DNA from: Streptomyces actinomycinicus
Lineage (GTDB): Bacteria; Actinomycetota; Actinomycetes; Streptomycetales; Streptomycetaceae
Reading direction: 5' to 3'
Assembly: GCF_016741775.1 (NCBI RefSeq)
Contig: NZ_JAERRK010000007.1
Span: 124,001-188,000, forward strand
Length of the DNA stretch: 64,000 bases
Shown here: piece by piece, positions 8,576 to 17,619 of the stretch
How positions within the stretch are numbered: the first letter of the stretch is position 1
Layout of the letters: every line of letters begins with the position of its first letter
The notes under the pieces: model-generated
What the model was told of the DNA's origin: nothing
Database searches by the model: none
What the model saw: the letters and a program-made list of their open reading frames with translations, nothing else
Program-made: the position numbers and the translations under genes

Positions 8576-9265
8576 ATGGAGGACATTGAGGCGATCGCGG
8601 CGTTGCAGGATCCGGTGCGGCGTCGCCTGTACGAGTACGTGGCGGCGCAGGGCCGCGAGGTCGGGCGCAACGAGGCCGCCGAGGCGGTCGGGGTTGCGCG
8701 CACGCTCGCCGCGCACCATCTGGACAGGCTGGCCGAGGTCGGGCTGCTGGAGAGCGGCAGCCGCCGCCTGTCGGGCCGCTCGGGACCGGGGGCGGGCCGT
8801 CCCGCCAAGGTATACACGCGTACGCGGGCGGAGGTGTCGGTGTCGCTGCCGGCCCGCGACTACCGCACTGCCGCCGAACTGCTCGCCGAGGCGGCCGAGC
8901 AAGCCGGGCTGGATGCAGAGCTGTGTGCGGCGGCGCGCCGCCGGGGTGAGGCCCTGCGTGGTTCGGCGGCGCCCTGCGGCGGTCTTGAAGAGGCCATGGA
9001 GATGCTGGCCGCCCGCGGCTACGAACCACGCCTGGAGGACGCCGAAGACGCCCCAGGGGTGTCGGGGGCGGCCACGAGTGTCGTGCGTATGCGCAACTGC
9101 CCCTTCCATGACGTCGCCGAGCGCTTCCCGCCATTGGTCTGCGGCATGAATCTCGCCCTGCTGAAGGGGCTGTTGGGCACGGACGGCCCCGTCCGCGCCC
9201 GCATGGACCCCCGGCCAGGGGAGTGCTGCGTGGTGGTCGAGAATTCTAAAAACAACATTGATTGA
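8576..9265 (+). CDS. ArsR/SufR-like winged-helix regulator with C-terminal cysteines
   Basis: A 229-residue regulator. The N-terminal winged helix reads ALQDPVRRRLYEYVAAQG, then GVARTLAAHHLDRLAEVGLL. The C-terminal half has cysteines in MRNCPFHDVAERFP, PLVCGMNLALL and GECCVVVENS, the arrangement seen in SufR-type regulators where Cys residues hold an Fe-S cluster or metal. It therefore may sense iron, redox state or NO. The ATG at 8576 directly follows the 15-bp element, consistent with autoregulation. The DUF3291 gene follows 32 bp downstream behind the inverted copy of the element. Confidence 0.82.
   Translation: MEDIEAIAALQDPVRRRLYEYVAAQGREVGRNEAAEAVGVARTLAAHHLDRLAEVGLLESGSRRLSGRSGPGAGRPAKVYTRTRAEVSVSLPARDYRTAAELLAEAAEQAGLDAELCAAARRRGEALRGSAAPCGGLEEAMEMLAARGYEPRLEDAEDAPGVSGAATSVVRMRNCPFHDVAERFPPLVCGMNLALLKGLLGTDGPVRARMDPRPGECCVVVENSKNNID
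9243..9257 (-). promoter_or_regulatory. Second, inverted copy of the 15-bp element
   Basis: ATTCTAAAAACAACA matches the reverse complement of the element at 8555-8569 at 14 of 15 positions. It overlaps the last codons of the regulator and lies just upstream of a TTGACA box (9262-9267) before the DUF3291 start at 9298, where a bound repressor would block that promoter. Confidence 0.5.
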
Positions 9266-9297
9266 CATAGAAATCGGGGCCATGCTGGGATGGGGGC

Positions 9298-9807
9298 ATG
9301 ACCGCATCCGTGCATGCCGCCCACCTCGCCCACCTCAACGTCGCCACGCTCCGACATCCCCTTGACGACCCGCGCACGGCGCAGTTCGTCGAGATGCTCG
9401 GCCCGGTCAACGCCTCCGCCGACGCCGCGCCCGGCTTCGTGTGGCGGCTCGTGGAGGAGGGAGCGGCCGATGCCACCGGCCTGCGCCCGGCGGGCGACGA
9501 CGTCATCGTCACCCTGTCGGTGTGGGAGACCAAGGAAGCCCTGTGGGACTTCACCTACCGCAGCGGCCACCTGGAGGCCATGCAGCGGCGTCGCGAATGG
9601 TTTGAACGGCACGTAGAGGCGCATCTGGTGCTCTGGTGGGTCCCCGCCGGCCATCTCCCGACCGTCGACGAGGCCCTGGAGCGGCTGGCTGACCTGCGGG
9701 CGCACGGGCCGTCCCCCCGCGCGTTCACCTTCGCCTCCTCCTACACCGCAGCCGAGGCCGTCCAGCACCTTCAGGCCGCGCCGCCGAACGCAAGCCGAAG
9801 CGCTTGA
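9298..9807 (+). CDS. DUF3291 domain protein
   Basis: A 169-residue soluble protein with the DUF3291 pattern: HLAHLNVATLRHPLDDPR, then GFVWRL, VWETKEALWDFTYRSGH, and HLVLWWVPAGHLPTVDEALE. The family has a ferredoxin-like/ABM-type fold and no established reaction. It is preceded by the inverted copy of the 15-bp element and probably is the target gene of the cysteine-containing regulator at 8576. Confidence 0.8.
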   Translation: MTASVHAAHLAHLNVATLRHPLDDPRTAQFVEMLGPVNASADAAPGFVWRLVEEGAADATGLRPAGDDVIVTLSVWETKEALWDFTYRSGHLEAMQRRREWFERHVEAHLVLWWVPAGHLPTVDEALERLADLRAHGPSPRAFTFASSYTAAEAVQHLQAAPPNASRSA

Positions 9808-10401
9808 CTGAAACACAGCTCTTGACGATTACGGGGCGGCTACGGCACGCGGCCGGGCCGGCCGTGGTCGTTGCCACCTGCCGCCCTGCCGCTCGCCGCC
9901 TGCCGCCTGCCGCCTGCCGAGCGAGTTTTGATCGTCGCGGTGTAGTACCGAACGACCCTGACCACGCGGCAGTTGGGTCCCGTGTTCAACGTCTCCTCCC
10001 CCACGGTCTGCCGTGTGATCCAGCGACTGGGACCGCTGCTCGCGCTCGAGCCGGCTTCCCGTTCGGCCGATGCTCCAGAGCGGGTGTGGATCGTGGATGG
10101 CACCCTCGTCCCGGTCCGTGACGTGGCGTGGCGTGGGCGCCTCTTCGGGTCGGTCCGGGCAACGGCGTGCAGTTCGCGGGCCCGGGAGCACCGAAGTTCC
10201 ATCACGTCGCGCCAGGATCTGACCCGCTCCGCGGTTGGTGTGCGGCCGGCTGAAGGGGCCGGCTTGGGACATCAGGCGCGACCGGCCACTCCCACCACGT
10301 GGACCAGAAGCGGTGATCGCGTACATCTGGCACTGTTCGATTGCAGCAGCACAATCACTGGAAAGGTTGGAGGTTGGGCGTCGGTGTCTTCGGCCAGCCG
10401 G
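9808..10401. other. Gene-free stretch with IS relic
   Basis: Apart from the IS5-type transposase fragment listed separately, the stretch holds a short CCTGCCG-type microsatellite (about 9878-9918) and no supportable gene. Confidence 0.5.
9922..10135 (+). pseudogene. IS5-family transposase fragment with in-frame stop
   Basis: The plus frame reads LIVAV, then a TAG at 9943 where the family has Tyr, then YRTTLTTRQLGPVFNVSS, TVCRVIQRLGPLLALEP and WIVDGTLVPVRD. This is the N-terminal HTH and the first catalytic Asp region of an IS5-type DDE transposase. The second Asp, the Glu and the terminal repeats are missing. Confidence 0.75.
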
Positions 10402-11511
10402 TCAGAAGAGGCGGGCGCGTATGTCCTGCGTGAAGTTCCTGAGGGTGTCGCGCAGCCACTGGCTGCGGACGGCTGGAATCCGCACGAGAGTGTGCTGGAA
10501 CACTCCCGGGTCGGCTCGGAAGAGGCTACGGGGGCAAGGTGCGGGCGGATCGTCGCGGAGGACGCCGTCGGGCATGATGCCCGAGGCAGGAGCGGGCAGG
10601 TGCGGCTCAGGGAAGACCAACCATAGCCACACCCCGAACGGCAGCGGCACCAGGTGTGCGGAGGCGGCCGGCTTGGCTGGGGACCAGGTCTCCCCCGTCT
10701 GTGGATGGACCGGCACGAGGAGGATGTCGACGTCCGCGTCGGGGGCGGGCAGCCCCGGCCCGTGGAGGACGGCGCGCCGCGCCGACGGACCTGTGGGCAG
10801 CAGGGCGTCGAGGGCGCGTTGGAACACTTTCTCGGTCATGCCGTCCGGGACGGTCACCGGCCGGCCCTCCGAGGCCGCCAGCAGATGGGCGAGCGCCCGG
10901 CCGGCTGCCGCCTCCCATTGCGGGCTCCAGGACCACCAGTGATGCAACCCCAGCTGCGGTCCTCCCCAGGCGGTGATCGGCTCCAACGGCGGTGTGCTCC
11001 TCCCCTCCGCCATCAGTGCCGGCCAGGCAAGCGGCGCGACATCAGCATCGTCGACGCGGACGCGGTGGACGGCGTCCGGGGCGAGCCACACCGCCTGCCA
11101 GAGCGAGCAGTCGTCGATTCTGCGCGCCACGGGCAGGCCGCACGTCTCGCAGGCCAGGTTGGAGCCGTCGGCCCCGTCGGTACCGCAGCAGTAGCCACCG
11201 CATCTCTCCGGGATCAGCCTGGTGCCGCGAATGTCTCCCGGCGCGATGACCATCGCGCCGGGCGCACCGAAGGACAGGGCGTAGACCGGGGCGTAGATGC
11301 CGCGAGCGGCCACCTCAGCCGGATCGATCTCCTCCCACCTCCGCCACGGCGGCCCCGAAGGCTCCGGCTCCACGGCGAACGTGCCCGACTCCATGAGGAC
11401 TGGGAGCTGAATCCCGTTCCCGTACTTCTGATGGGCGTGGACCGGCAGGGCGACCTGAGACAGCGGGGCGGTCAGCTCGGCGCCGCACCCCGCGCACACG
11501 AAGACGAACAA
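10402..11511 (-). CDS. Hypothetical protein with Cys-rich (zinc-ribbon-like) N-terminus
   Basis: About 369 residues, soluble. It opens with FVFVCAGCGAELTAPLSQVA and later has CGGYCCGTDGADG and LACETCGLPVARR, a set of CxxC pairs that could bind zinc. The C-terminal half is Trp/Pro-rich (HHWWSWSPQWEAAAGRALAH) and ends DTLRNFTQDIRARLF. I chose the TTG at 11511 because GGAGGAC lies five bases upstream; the open frame extends to 11700, but that would overlap the neighbouring gene and add unconserved residues. Function unknown; it may be co-transcribed with the gene at 11655-12065. Confidence 0.65.
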   Translation of the reverse strand: MFVFVCAGCGAELTAPLSQVALPVHAHQKYGNGIQLPVLMESGTFAVEPEPSGPPWRRWEEIDPAEVAARGIYAPVYALSFGAPGAMVIAPGDIRGTRLIPERCGGYCCGTDGADGSNLACETCGLPVARRIDDCSLWQAVWLAPDAVHRVRVDDADVAPLAWPALMAEGRSTPPLEPITAWGGPQLGLHHWWSWSPQWEAAAGRALAHLLAASEGRPVTVPDGMTEKVFQRALDALLPTGPSARRAVLHGPGLPAPDADVDILLVPVHPQTGETWSPAKPAASAHLVPLPFGVWLWLVFPEPHLPAPASGIMPDGVLRDDPPAPCPRSLFRADPGVFQHTLVRIPAVRSQWLRDTLRNFTQDIRARLF

Positions 11512-11654
11512 GTGTCCTCCGCTTGGGAAACTGCATTGTCGCAGCTTGGCGGCGGCCGAGCCATGCTGATCTTCGTTCGCCGTGTCTTGGGCCGTTGTCG
11601 CGGAAGGTGAAGGGATCGTTCGCTTGCAGGGCGGGGCGGTCACCTCGGGGACCG

Positions 11655-12065
11655 TCAGCGTTCCCGCATTCTGGTCCACCACCAGCGCGTGGTCGCCCAC
11701 TCGTTGCAGTTGGGCTCCGGCAAGGTACGGCGCTCGAATTCCTCATCGATACGCGTGATCATTCGACCCAAGTCCCGTTTGGCGCCAGGCGGAAGGTACA
11801 GCATCGCCCACTCCAGGTCATCACGGGCATCTGCCACCCCAGGCGAATCAAACGTGGAGGCGTCCAGGTAGCGTCCGGGCTCCTTGAACGCCCACTCGAA
11901 ACACAAGAGTGCTTTAGATACCGCGTTGGGCCACATCTCGTGGTCTTCGACCCGACGGATTGCTGCACGGGTCCGTGCGGAGACACCGGGAACCCTCAAG
12001 ACCGGATACTGCCATCGTGGCCGCCACCGCTCTGCACGGACGGCCCTGGGACGCCTACGCGGCAT
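11655..12065 (-). CDS. Conserved hypothetical protein
   Basis: About 136 residues beginning MPRRRPRAVRAERWRPRW, with RVEDHEMWPNAVSKALLCFE, EPGRYLDASTFDSP, DDLEWAMLYLPPGAKRDLGR and the C-terminus ATTRWWWTRMRER. It is even and protein-like, with no membrane segment. The ATG at 12065 has AAAGGG close upstream; frames further up look random. Function unknown. It lies 143 bp upstream of the Cys-rich gene on the same strand. Confidence 0.6.
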   Translation of the reverse strand: MPRRRPRAVRAERWRPRWQYPVLRVPGVSARTRAAIRRVEDHEMWPNAVSKALLCFEWAFKEPGRYLDASTFDSPGVADARDDLEWAMLYLPPGAKRDLGRMITRIDEEFERRTLPEPNCNEWATTRWWWTRMRER

Positions 12066-12388
12066 CGCCCTTTCTGATCGACATGAGGCCATCCTGCCAC
12101 GCCCTGGCACCTGCACGCACTGGCTGGACGCCGGCCGCAGCAGGGATTCCTGTGGTCGTACGTCCGCCGACACGCTCCCCGCCCAGTCCCACCCGGCCAA
12201 AGCCAAGACATGGACCGAAGACGCCAGCGCCGCTTGGAACGTCCCGGTGCGGCGAAACCCGCAGTACGACAGGCAACTGCGGGGCAACCCAAGCGGCACC
12301 GCTCTGCATCGCTGGGGCGCTCCGGGAACTCCTCGCCAAGAACGGCTGGACCATCTACTACGACATCTTGAAGTAGGAGGACAAGCAC
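12066..12388. other. Divergent intergenic region, 323 bp
   Basis: Holds the upstream regions of the two divergent hypothetical genes. An AGGAGG lies just before the ATG at 12389. No gene seen. Confidence 0.4.
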
Positions 12389-12866
12389 ATGGATCTCGCA
12401 GTACAGCCGACCCGGGGAGTCGGGGACATCCGGTTCGGCGAGGAGTTCAGCGCTGTGGCCGAACGGCTACGACCTCTCGGGGACCTGCAGGTTGCCGCGC
12501 CGGCGCCGGGGAACAGCGCGTTCAAGGCCACCCTGGCGCTGCCCGATTTCGAAATCACTGTCCTGGTAGACAACGGCACTCACGTCACCGCCGTCGAAGT
12601 GTGGCGTTTCGAGCGCGACGACGCGGACGTCCACGTCACCTTCGGGAACCTGGACCTCTTCCGCACCCCGGCACGGGAACTCACCGCCCGCATCGAAGAG
12701 ATGGGCCACGGCAGTGACTCCCCCTGAACCCGAGGTCACGATCTTCCCGGAACTGTCTCTGCTCCTCTCCCGCGACACCAGCCGCGACGTTCCGCTGGAT
12801 GACGCAGACGGCATGCCGCTGTATGTCCACTACGTCCTGGCTGCCCCTGCGGGCTATTTCGGCTGA
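12389..12866 (+). pseudogene. Frameshifted conserved hypothetical gene
   Basis: The first frame gives 112 residues (MDLAVQPTRGVGDIRFGEEF ... GNLDLFRTPARELTARIEE) and stops at 12727. The +1 frame from about 12714 continues with EPEVTIFPELSLLLSRDTS, VPLDDADGMPLYVHYVLA and APAGYFG to a stop at 12866. Both halves read like one small Streptomyces protein whose C-terminus ends PGYYG-like, so I infer a single-base frameshift near 12710-12716. Alternatively, a GTG at 12714 starts a tiny overlapping gene. AGGAGG precedes the ATG. Function unknown. Confidence 0.55.
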
Positions 12867-13060
12867 CCACAGACACCGCTCACAGCGCAGATGCCCGCGC
12901 ACGCCCCGGTTGTAGGGCTGTCGGAGTGAGGGGATGGCCGAGAATGCCGCCCCGGGACGATTGCCGTCGGGGGAGTCCGGCGGGTGCAGTCGTTGTCGTA
13001 CTTCGGGATCCGCACCCACCGGTTGCCGTGGGACGTCGGCCGAGTGGCCCCTGACCCGGC

Positions 13061-14815
13061 TCAGATACGGCGCACGGTGTGCAGTGTCCTGGCGTACGTC
13101 CCCGACCCGTCGAGCAGGGACGCGCCGCCAAGGTCGGACATGGTGGGCCCGTTGACCGTCTTGCGGCTGGAGAGGAAGCGGCGCTTGCCGTCGTCGAGAC
13201 CCAGGTAGATGCCGACGTGGTCGACGGTCAGGCTGACCCGGTCGTCACTGGAGTCGGCGTTGAACAGCACCAGGTCGCCGGGCTGGAGCAGGGCCGCGGC
13301 GGGCGCGGTGGTGCCGGTGGCGCGGTCGACCACCACGCCCGGCGCGTAGTCGGCTATGTGCCGCGACCTGCGCGGGATCCGGGTGCCCGAGGTGTCCTCA
13401 TCGGCGGCCAGGGGAACGCCCAGGTGGTAGCCGTAGACCATGCGCGCGTAGCCCGAGCAGTCGAGGTTGCCGACCTGCTTGCTGGACGGCCCCTTGTACG
13501 TGCCGTCCGGGAAGGTCCAGCCCACCTTCATGTACTCGTGGAAATCGGCGCCCTCGAGCCGGTAGCCCTGCGCGTCGAGATAGCCGTACCCGGCCTCGCC
13601 CAGCACTTGCTTGCCCTGGGCCGGTCCGGCGCCGGCCGTGACCGCTGGAGCACCACCGAGGAACATCGCAGCGTACGCGAGGACGTCCGGGACGGTGGAT
13701 CCGGCCCAGCCGCGGATCGTCTGCTCCAGCTCGGCCGTCCAGGTGCCGTCGAACGGCTCGGGCAGGAGGCGCACCCAGTCGCCGTGGGTAACGGTCGGCA
13801 GGACCGCCCAGTTCGCGGCGCTCACCTCGAAACGGCTCACGGACAGTCGGACCGGCAGGTTGGCGCAGCCCTCGTTGGCCAAGGCGCGCAGGCCCACCCG
13901 GCCCTTGGTCAAGGTGGGCGTGGAGTCGGTGACGTCGAAGGCCCACGCAGACGGTTCCGCCGACGCGGACTGCCAGGCCTTCGCCTGGATACGGGAGCCC
14001 TCCCGCCGCACCCTGATCGTCCAGTCGGTCCCCGCCGGCACACCCGTGGCCAGTGCGGCCGCCGTTCCCAGCGACGTTACGTCGTTGTCGGTCTCCTTCT
14101 CCAACCGCATCTCGACCACCCGGGAGGTGAGGAAGGACAGCCGCGCCCTGTACTGGTTCTGGGTGCTGACGTATCCGAAGGTCAGCGCGAACGAACAGGC
14201 CTGACCCGTCGGGACCTTGTCAAACCTGGCCGTGCAGCGCACGTCGACATCGGTGATCTCGTCGTCGAGCAGGCTGGCGTGTCGGCTGTACCCGGCGGTC
14301 GTCAGGTCAATGATTCCGGTGCCCGGCACCACCGAGAAACCGGTCTTGAAGGTTTCGGACGTGACCCACCTGCCACCGCCCGGCGAGGTGCCCCAGTACA
14401 CCCGGTCCTCCGGATCCAGCGCGAGGTCGGGCAGTGTCCGCTGGAAGTCGTCCACGAAGGGCCGCTTGTTCTCCACGAACGTCCGCTGCGGGCCGGGCAG
14501 TACGACGGTTCGCGCGCCGTGCGTCAGCAGCGCGACGCGCTTGCCGCCGGAGGTGACCTCGGTGCGGGCCGGGGTGCCGGAGAGCACAGTGGTGGTGAGT
14601 GGGGTGGTGAGGGCCACCGGGGTGAAGTGCGAGACGCCCAGCGGCGCCATGGTCACCCACGAATGGGCCGAGGGCAGGCCTCCGGGCCCCTGGAAGGCCG
14701 GCACGTCTGCCGCTGTGGAGGCGCGAGCCGGGGCGGCGGCCAGGCCGGTGAGCGGGGCAGCGGCGGCAGAGGCCGCGAAGGCGGTGAGGAGTCTTCGTCG
14801 AGATGTGTAAGACAT
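13061..14815 (-). CDS. Tat-exported NlpC/P60-type cell-wall hydrolase
   Basis: A 584-residue secreted protein. Residues 1-35 are a twin-arginine signal (SRRRLLTAFAASAAAAP). The middle (about 100-330) is beta-rich and may bind glycans or wall polymers. The C-terminal ~200 residues hold a papain-like NlpC/P60 module: catalytic Cys in VGNLDCSGYARMVYG and His in LTVDHVGIYLGLDDGKRRF. Such enzymes cut the peptide stems of peptidoglycan or related amide bonds outside the cell. The N-terminal extension is longer than in common NlpC/P60 hydrolases. It stands alone. Confidence 0.8.
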   Translation of the reverse strand: MSYTSRRRLLTAFAASAAAAPLTGLAAAPARASTAADVPAFQGPGGLPSAHSWVTMAPLGVSHFTPVALTTPLTTTVLSGTPARTEVTSGGKRVALLTHGARTVVLPGPQRTFVENKRPFVDDFQRTLPDLALDPEDRVYWGTSPGGGRWVTSETFKTGFSVVPGTGIIDLTTAGYSRHASLLDDEITDVDVRCTARFDKVPTGQACSFALTFGYVSTQNQYRARLSFLTSRVVEMRLEKETDNDVTSLGTAAALATGVPAGTDWTIRVRREGSRIQAKAWQSASAEPSAWAFDVTDSTPTLTKGRVGLRALANEGCANLPVRLSVSRFEVSAANWAVLPTVTHGDWVRLLPEPFDGTWTAELEQTIRGWAGSTVPDVLAYAAMFLGGAPAVTAGAGPAQGKQVLGEAGYGYLDAQGYRLEGADFHEYMKVGWTFPDGTYKGPSSKQVGNLDCSGYARMVYGYHLGVPLAADEDTSGTRIPRRSRHIADYAPGVVVDRATGTTAPAAALLQPGDLVLFNADSSDDRVSLTVDHVGIYLGLDDGKRRFLSSRKTVNGPTMSDLGGASLLDGSGTYARTLHTVRRI

Positions 14816-15331
14816 GTGTTTGATGATCTATTGCCATCCACCGACGCTTCACGGCACCCCCCGTCTTCGGTGCCGCGCGAACGGGCGGGTCCGCGGGCAT
14901 GGCACGCGGACTGACGGGCGGGCGTCAACTCAAAGGAATCGACGCGCTTTCAGGCTGCTCCGCAGGCGAGCCCATCCCCGCAGACACCTGACAAACCCGC
15001 GGATCAAGACCCCGGCCGAAGAACAGCGGCCGCACGCCGCGGTGTCCCGCACGGATCCGGTCTCGGCGTCCACCGCTGGGCCGTCGAGCGCACCATCACC
15101 TGGCTTCACGGCTTCTGCCGACTACGCATCAGACGGGAGCGAAGAAGACGACATCCACGAGGCCTTCCTCGGCCTCGCCACCAGCCTCATCACCCGCCGA
15201 CACGTCCAACGCCTTTGCCGGGACCTCTGAGCGGGCCCCAACCGATGGCCGACCGCAGCTGGTTGACCTGGCAATCCCCGCACTCCCGCCCAGCAGGGAC
15301 CAAGAGGGGCCGGATACCGGCCCTGGTCGTG
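14816..15331. other. Gene-free stretch with IS relic, 516 bp
   Basis: Contains the upstream region of the NlpC/P60 gene and, from about 15030, a transposase 3' remnant listed separately. Confidence 0.45.
15030..15230 (+). pseudogene. IS5-type transposase 3' remnant, frameshifted
   Basis: One frame reads HRWAVERTITWLHGFCRLRI, which contains the catalytic Glu motif of IS5-type transposases. After a frame change near 15140 a second frame gives DDIHEAFLGLATSLITRR and stops at 15230. The rest of the element is gone. Confidence 0.65.
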
Positions 15332-15958
15332 TCAAGGAGCGAGTTCGGCTTGGCGAAGGCTGCGGAACACGGTGGGGGTCATCCATCCGCGCAACGTGGC
15401 GCGGATGGACGAGCGGAATGCGGCCTCGGCCGTCGCGGCGTCGAGCGCACCGGCCAGTTCAAGAGTCACGAGCCCGTGCAGGGTGGCCCAAATCGACAGG
15501 GCGATCGACTTCGCTTCGCCAGCGAGGACGGACGCCGTCACCGCGCGATCGATCGCCGCGAGGAGCGGACGGATCGGGTCACTGGCACCGGCCTCCCCCG
15601 ACGGGTCGAAGGACTGCACACCCCCGAACAGCACCGTGTACAGGTGACTGTGCCCGTGCCCCCAGCGACGGTACGCGACGGCCAGCGCGTAGAGGTCGGC
15701 GAGAGGGTCAGCGGATGTCTGCACCGCTGACAGGTCCTGGAACAGGCCGGCGACGGCTCTGTCACGCACCGCGCCGATCAGCCCGTCTTTGCCGCCGAAC
15801 AGGGAGTACACCGCTGTCGTCGACGCCTGGGCCGCAGCCGCGACGGCGCGGACCGTGACCGACTCCCGCGGACCGGTGGCGAGCATCTCGGTGGCGCACT
15901 CCACAAGACGCTCTCTGACGGCCTCGTCGTTTGTTCTGGGCCTACCCACGGTCAGCAC
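15332..15958 (-). CDS. TetR/AcrR-family transcriptional regulator
   Basis: A 208-residue TetR-type regulator. The N-terminal HTH covers about residues 10-55 (VRAVAAAAQASTTAVYSLFG, GKDGLIGAVRDRAVAG). The ligand-binding part resembles the WHG type (AVAYRRWGHGHSHLYTVLFG). It is divergent from the membrane hydrolase at 16015, and the 56-bp gap holds two GTTYTGAAAC half-palindromes that are likely its operator. Confidence 0.88.
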   Translation of the reverse strand: MLTVGRPRTNDEAVRERLVECATEMLATGPRESVTVRAVAAAAQASTTAVYSLFGGKDGLIGAVRDRAVAGLFQDLSAVQTSADPLADLYALAVAYRRWGHGHSHLYTVLFGGVQSFDPSGEAGASDPIRPLLAAIDRAVTASVLAGEAKSIALSIWATLHGLVTLELAGALDAATAEAAFRSSIRATLRGWMTPTVFRSLRQAELAP

Positions 15959-15979
15959 CCTACCTTCTCTGGTAACGTC

Positions 15980-16002
15980 GTTTTGAAACAGCGTTCTGAA
16001 AC
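15980..16002. promoter_or_regulatory. Tandem 10-bp palindromic operator for the TetR regulator
   Basis: GTTTTGAAAC at 15980-15989 and GTTCTGAAAC at 15993-16002 are near-identical, each with GTT/AAC symmetry, spaced 13 bp centre to centre. They lie between the divergent TetR and hydrolase genes, where a bound dimer pair would repress both. Confidence 0.55.
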
Positions 16003-16014
16003 TGGGGGTCCGCC

Positions 16015-17349
16015 ATGCCCACGTCCGTCATACGTGTCGTCCGCTTCGCCGGGCGCTTACTGCTGGCCCTGGCCGCCGTCGCGGCGCTGGCCGCCGTCTT
16101 TCTCGCACTGATCACCCTCACGGACGGGGCAGGCTCGGGGTTCGCCGCATGGTTGACGACCCTCGGAGTCGGGGCCGTCCTCGCGATGTGGCGAGGACGG
16201 CGCCGCACTTGGCCGGCCCGGCTCGTACCGTTCCTACCGGTGGTCGTCGCGGCAGCGTTGACAGCGGCGGTCTGCATCCCGACCGTCCCGACGGCCCGGC
16301 GATACCCGCCCGCCCTGCCCTTCGTGGCCACGCAGCACTGGAGCCTGGCCACCGGCAGCCGGGTCGCGGTGTACCACTACCCGCCCGCGAACCCTGGCTC
16401 CCGGCATCCCATCCCGCTCGTGTACCTCAACGGTGGACCGGTCCGCGGCATCTCGGTGCTCGACCACCGGTTCCTGCAACTCCTGGCGAGGCGGGGCTAC
16501 GACGTCTACAGCTATGAACAGGCCGGGGGTGGACGAAGCGACCTGCTCCCCATGGGCCAGTACACGATCTCCAGGTCGGTCCGCGACCTCGCCGCCTTCG
16601 TCGACCGCCTGAACAAGGGAAAGGTAGACATTCTGGGATTCTCCTCAGGCGGCGTCGTGCTCACCCGAGCCCTGGCCGACCCTGGCGTCGCCGCACGCTT
16701 GCACCGGGCGATCATCGCTGAGCCCGGCCCCACGGACGCCCACACGGCGCACATCACCGGGCACACGGGCCGAAAATCAGCGCGTGGCCTCGCGCCGGCC
16801 ATGACCGGACCGCGGTCGACGCACGTCCCGCGATACGCCGTGGCCTTCGGCCTCATGCGACTCGGACTCCTCACCCCCGACACCGGACTGATCGGACAGG
16901 CCGAAGGCGACAACGCCTTCACCGCCGCAGACCTCGGCAGCGACACCGCCTCCGCCTACTGCGCGCGCGACGCGCACCGCATCCCCGCCGAGGACACCCC
17001 CCAGAACTTCTCCTTCAGCCCCGCCGCCAGCCTTCGCATCCAGCAGACGGTCAAGGACTCACCCTCCATCGCCTCACAACTGAGGAAGTCCCGGACTCCC
17101 GCGATGCTGATGATCGCCGAGTGCTCCTCCCAGGTCCGTCAATGGGAGACCACGGTCCTTGCCAATGACCCTGCCATCCAGCGCACGCAGTACATGCCCG
17201 GAGTCGGACACCACATGTGGAACGGTCTGGACGACAACAACGACCGAGCCGCCGACGTCATCACTGCGTTCCTCCAGGCCAAGCCAGCCCCCCTGCCGAA
17301 CTACCCGACCCGCGACCGAATTCCAGCCTTCCTGCGTGACCGCAAATGA
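16015..17349 (+). CDS. Membrane-anchored alpha/beta-hydrolase
   Basis: A 444-residue protein with three N-terminal hydrophobic segments (about residues 10-38, 42-58 and 70-90) followed by an alpha/beta-hydrolase. The oxyanion loop is YLNGGPVRG, the nucleophile elbow GFSSGG, and the catalytic His lies in GVGHHMWNGLDD. The layout is close to proline iminopeptidase/epoxide-hydrolase-like members with the domain probably outside the membrane. It is divergent from the TetR regulator at 15332, whose putative operator overlaps its promoter. The substrate is unknown; such pairs often handle a toxic ester or lactone. Confidence 0.82.
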   Translation: MPTSVIRVVRFAGRLLLALAAVAALAAVFLALITLTDGAGSGFAAWLTTLGVGAVLAMWRGRRRTWPARLVPFLPVVVAAALTAAVCIPTVPTARRYPPALPFVATQHWSLATGSRVAVYHYPPANPGSRHPIPLVYLNGGPVRGISVLDHRFLQLLARRGYDVYSYEQAGGGRSDLLPMGQYTISRSVRDLAAFVDRLNKGKVDILGFSSGGVVLTRALADPGVAARLHRAIIAEPGPTDAHTAHITGHTGRKSARGLAPAMTGPRSTHVPRYAVAFGLMRLGLLTPDTGLIGQAEGDNAFTAADLGSDTASAYCARDAHRIPAEDTPQNFSFSPAASLRIQQTVKDSPSIASQLRKSRTPAMLMIAECSSQVRQWETTVLANDPAIQRTQYMPGVGHHMWNGLDDNNDRAADVITAFLQAKPAPLPNYPTRDRIPAFLRDRK

Positions 17350-17489
17350 GGACGGTTTACGCCCGTCACCGGCAACCGCTTCGTCGGGTTCTTCATCTGC
17401 CGGAATGAAGCGAGAGCAGTGGCGGCGGCTTCCCGTCCCTGGGGCCGCTGCCTCGACCGGGGCCGCTCCCGTGAACTCGACCGTTTCGT

Positions 17490-17615
17490 TCATTTTCTAC
17501 GGAAGCGGACGACTACCACCCCTAGAAGCAACACGACGACCACCACAAGGAGCCATGCCGGAAGGGCTGCCGCCAGCGCGCCGCGAGCCATTTGCACAGA
17601 GTCCATGCTGATCAT
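17490..17615 (-). CDS. Small single-pass membrane protein (41 aa)
   Basis: A 41-residue peptide with a short polar start, one strongly hydrophobic helix (about residues 18-36, Val/Leu-rich) and the basic end VRFRRK. The ATG at 17615 has a full AGGAGG four bases upstream, which supports translation. Topology is probably N-out with the basic tail inside. Function unknown; the sequence upstream on the same strand is decayed. Confidence 0.5.
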   Translation of the reverse strand: MISMDSVQMARGALAAALPAWLLVVVVVLLLGVVVVRFRRK

Positions 17616-17619
17616 CAAG

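Noticed and set aside
9878..9918. CCTGCCG-type repeats as a regulatory array
   Set aside because: Short low-complexity microsatellite with imperfect units; no nearby promoter that it would serve.
12714..12866. Separate tiny gene from GTG 12714
   Set aside because: The sequence reads as the natural C-terminus of the preceding frame, so a frameshift is more likely; not excluded.
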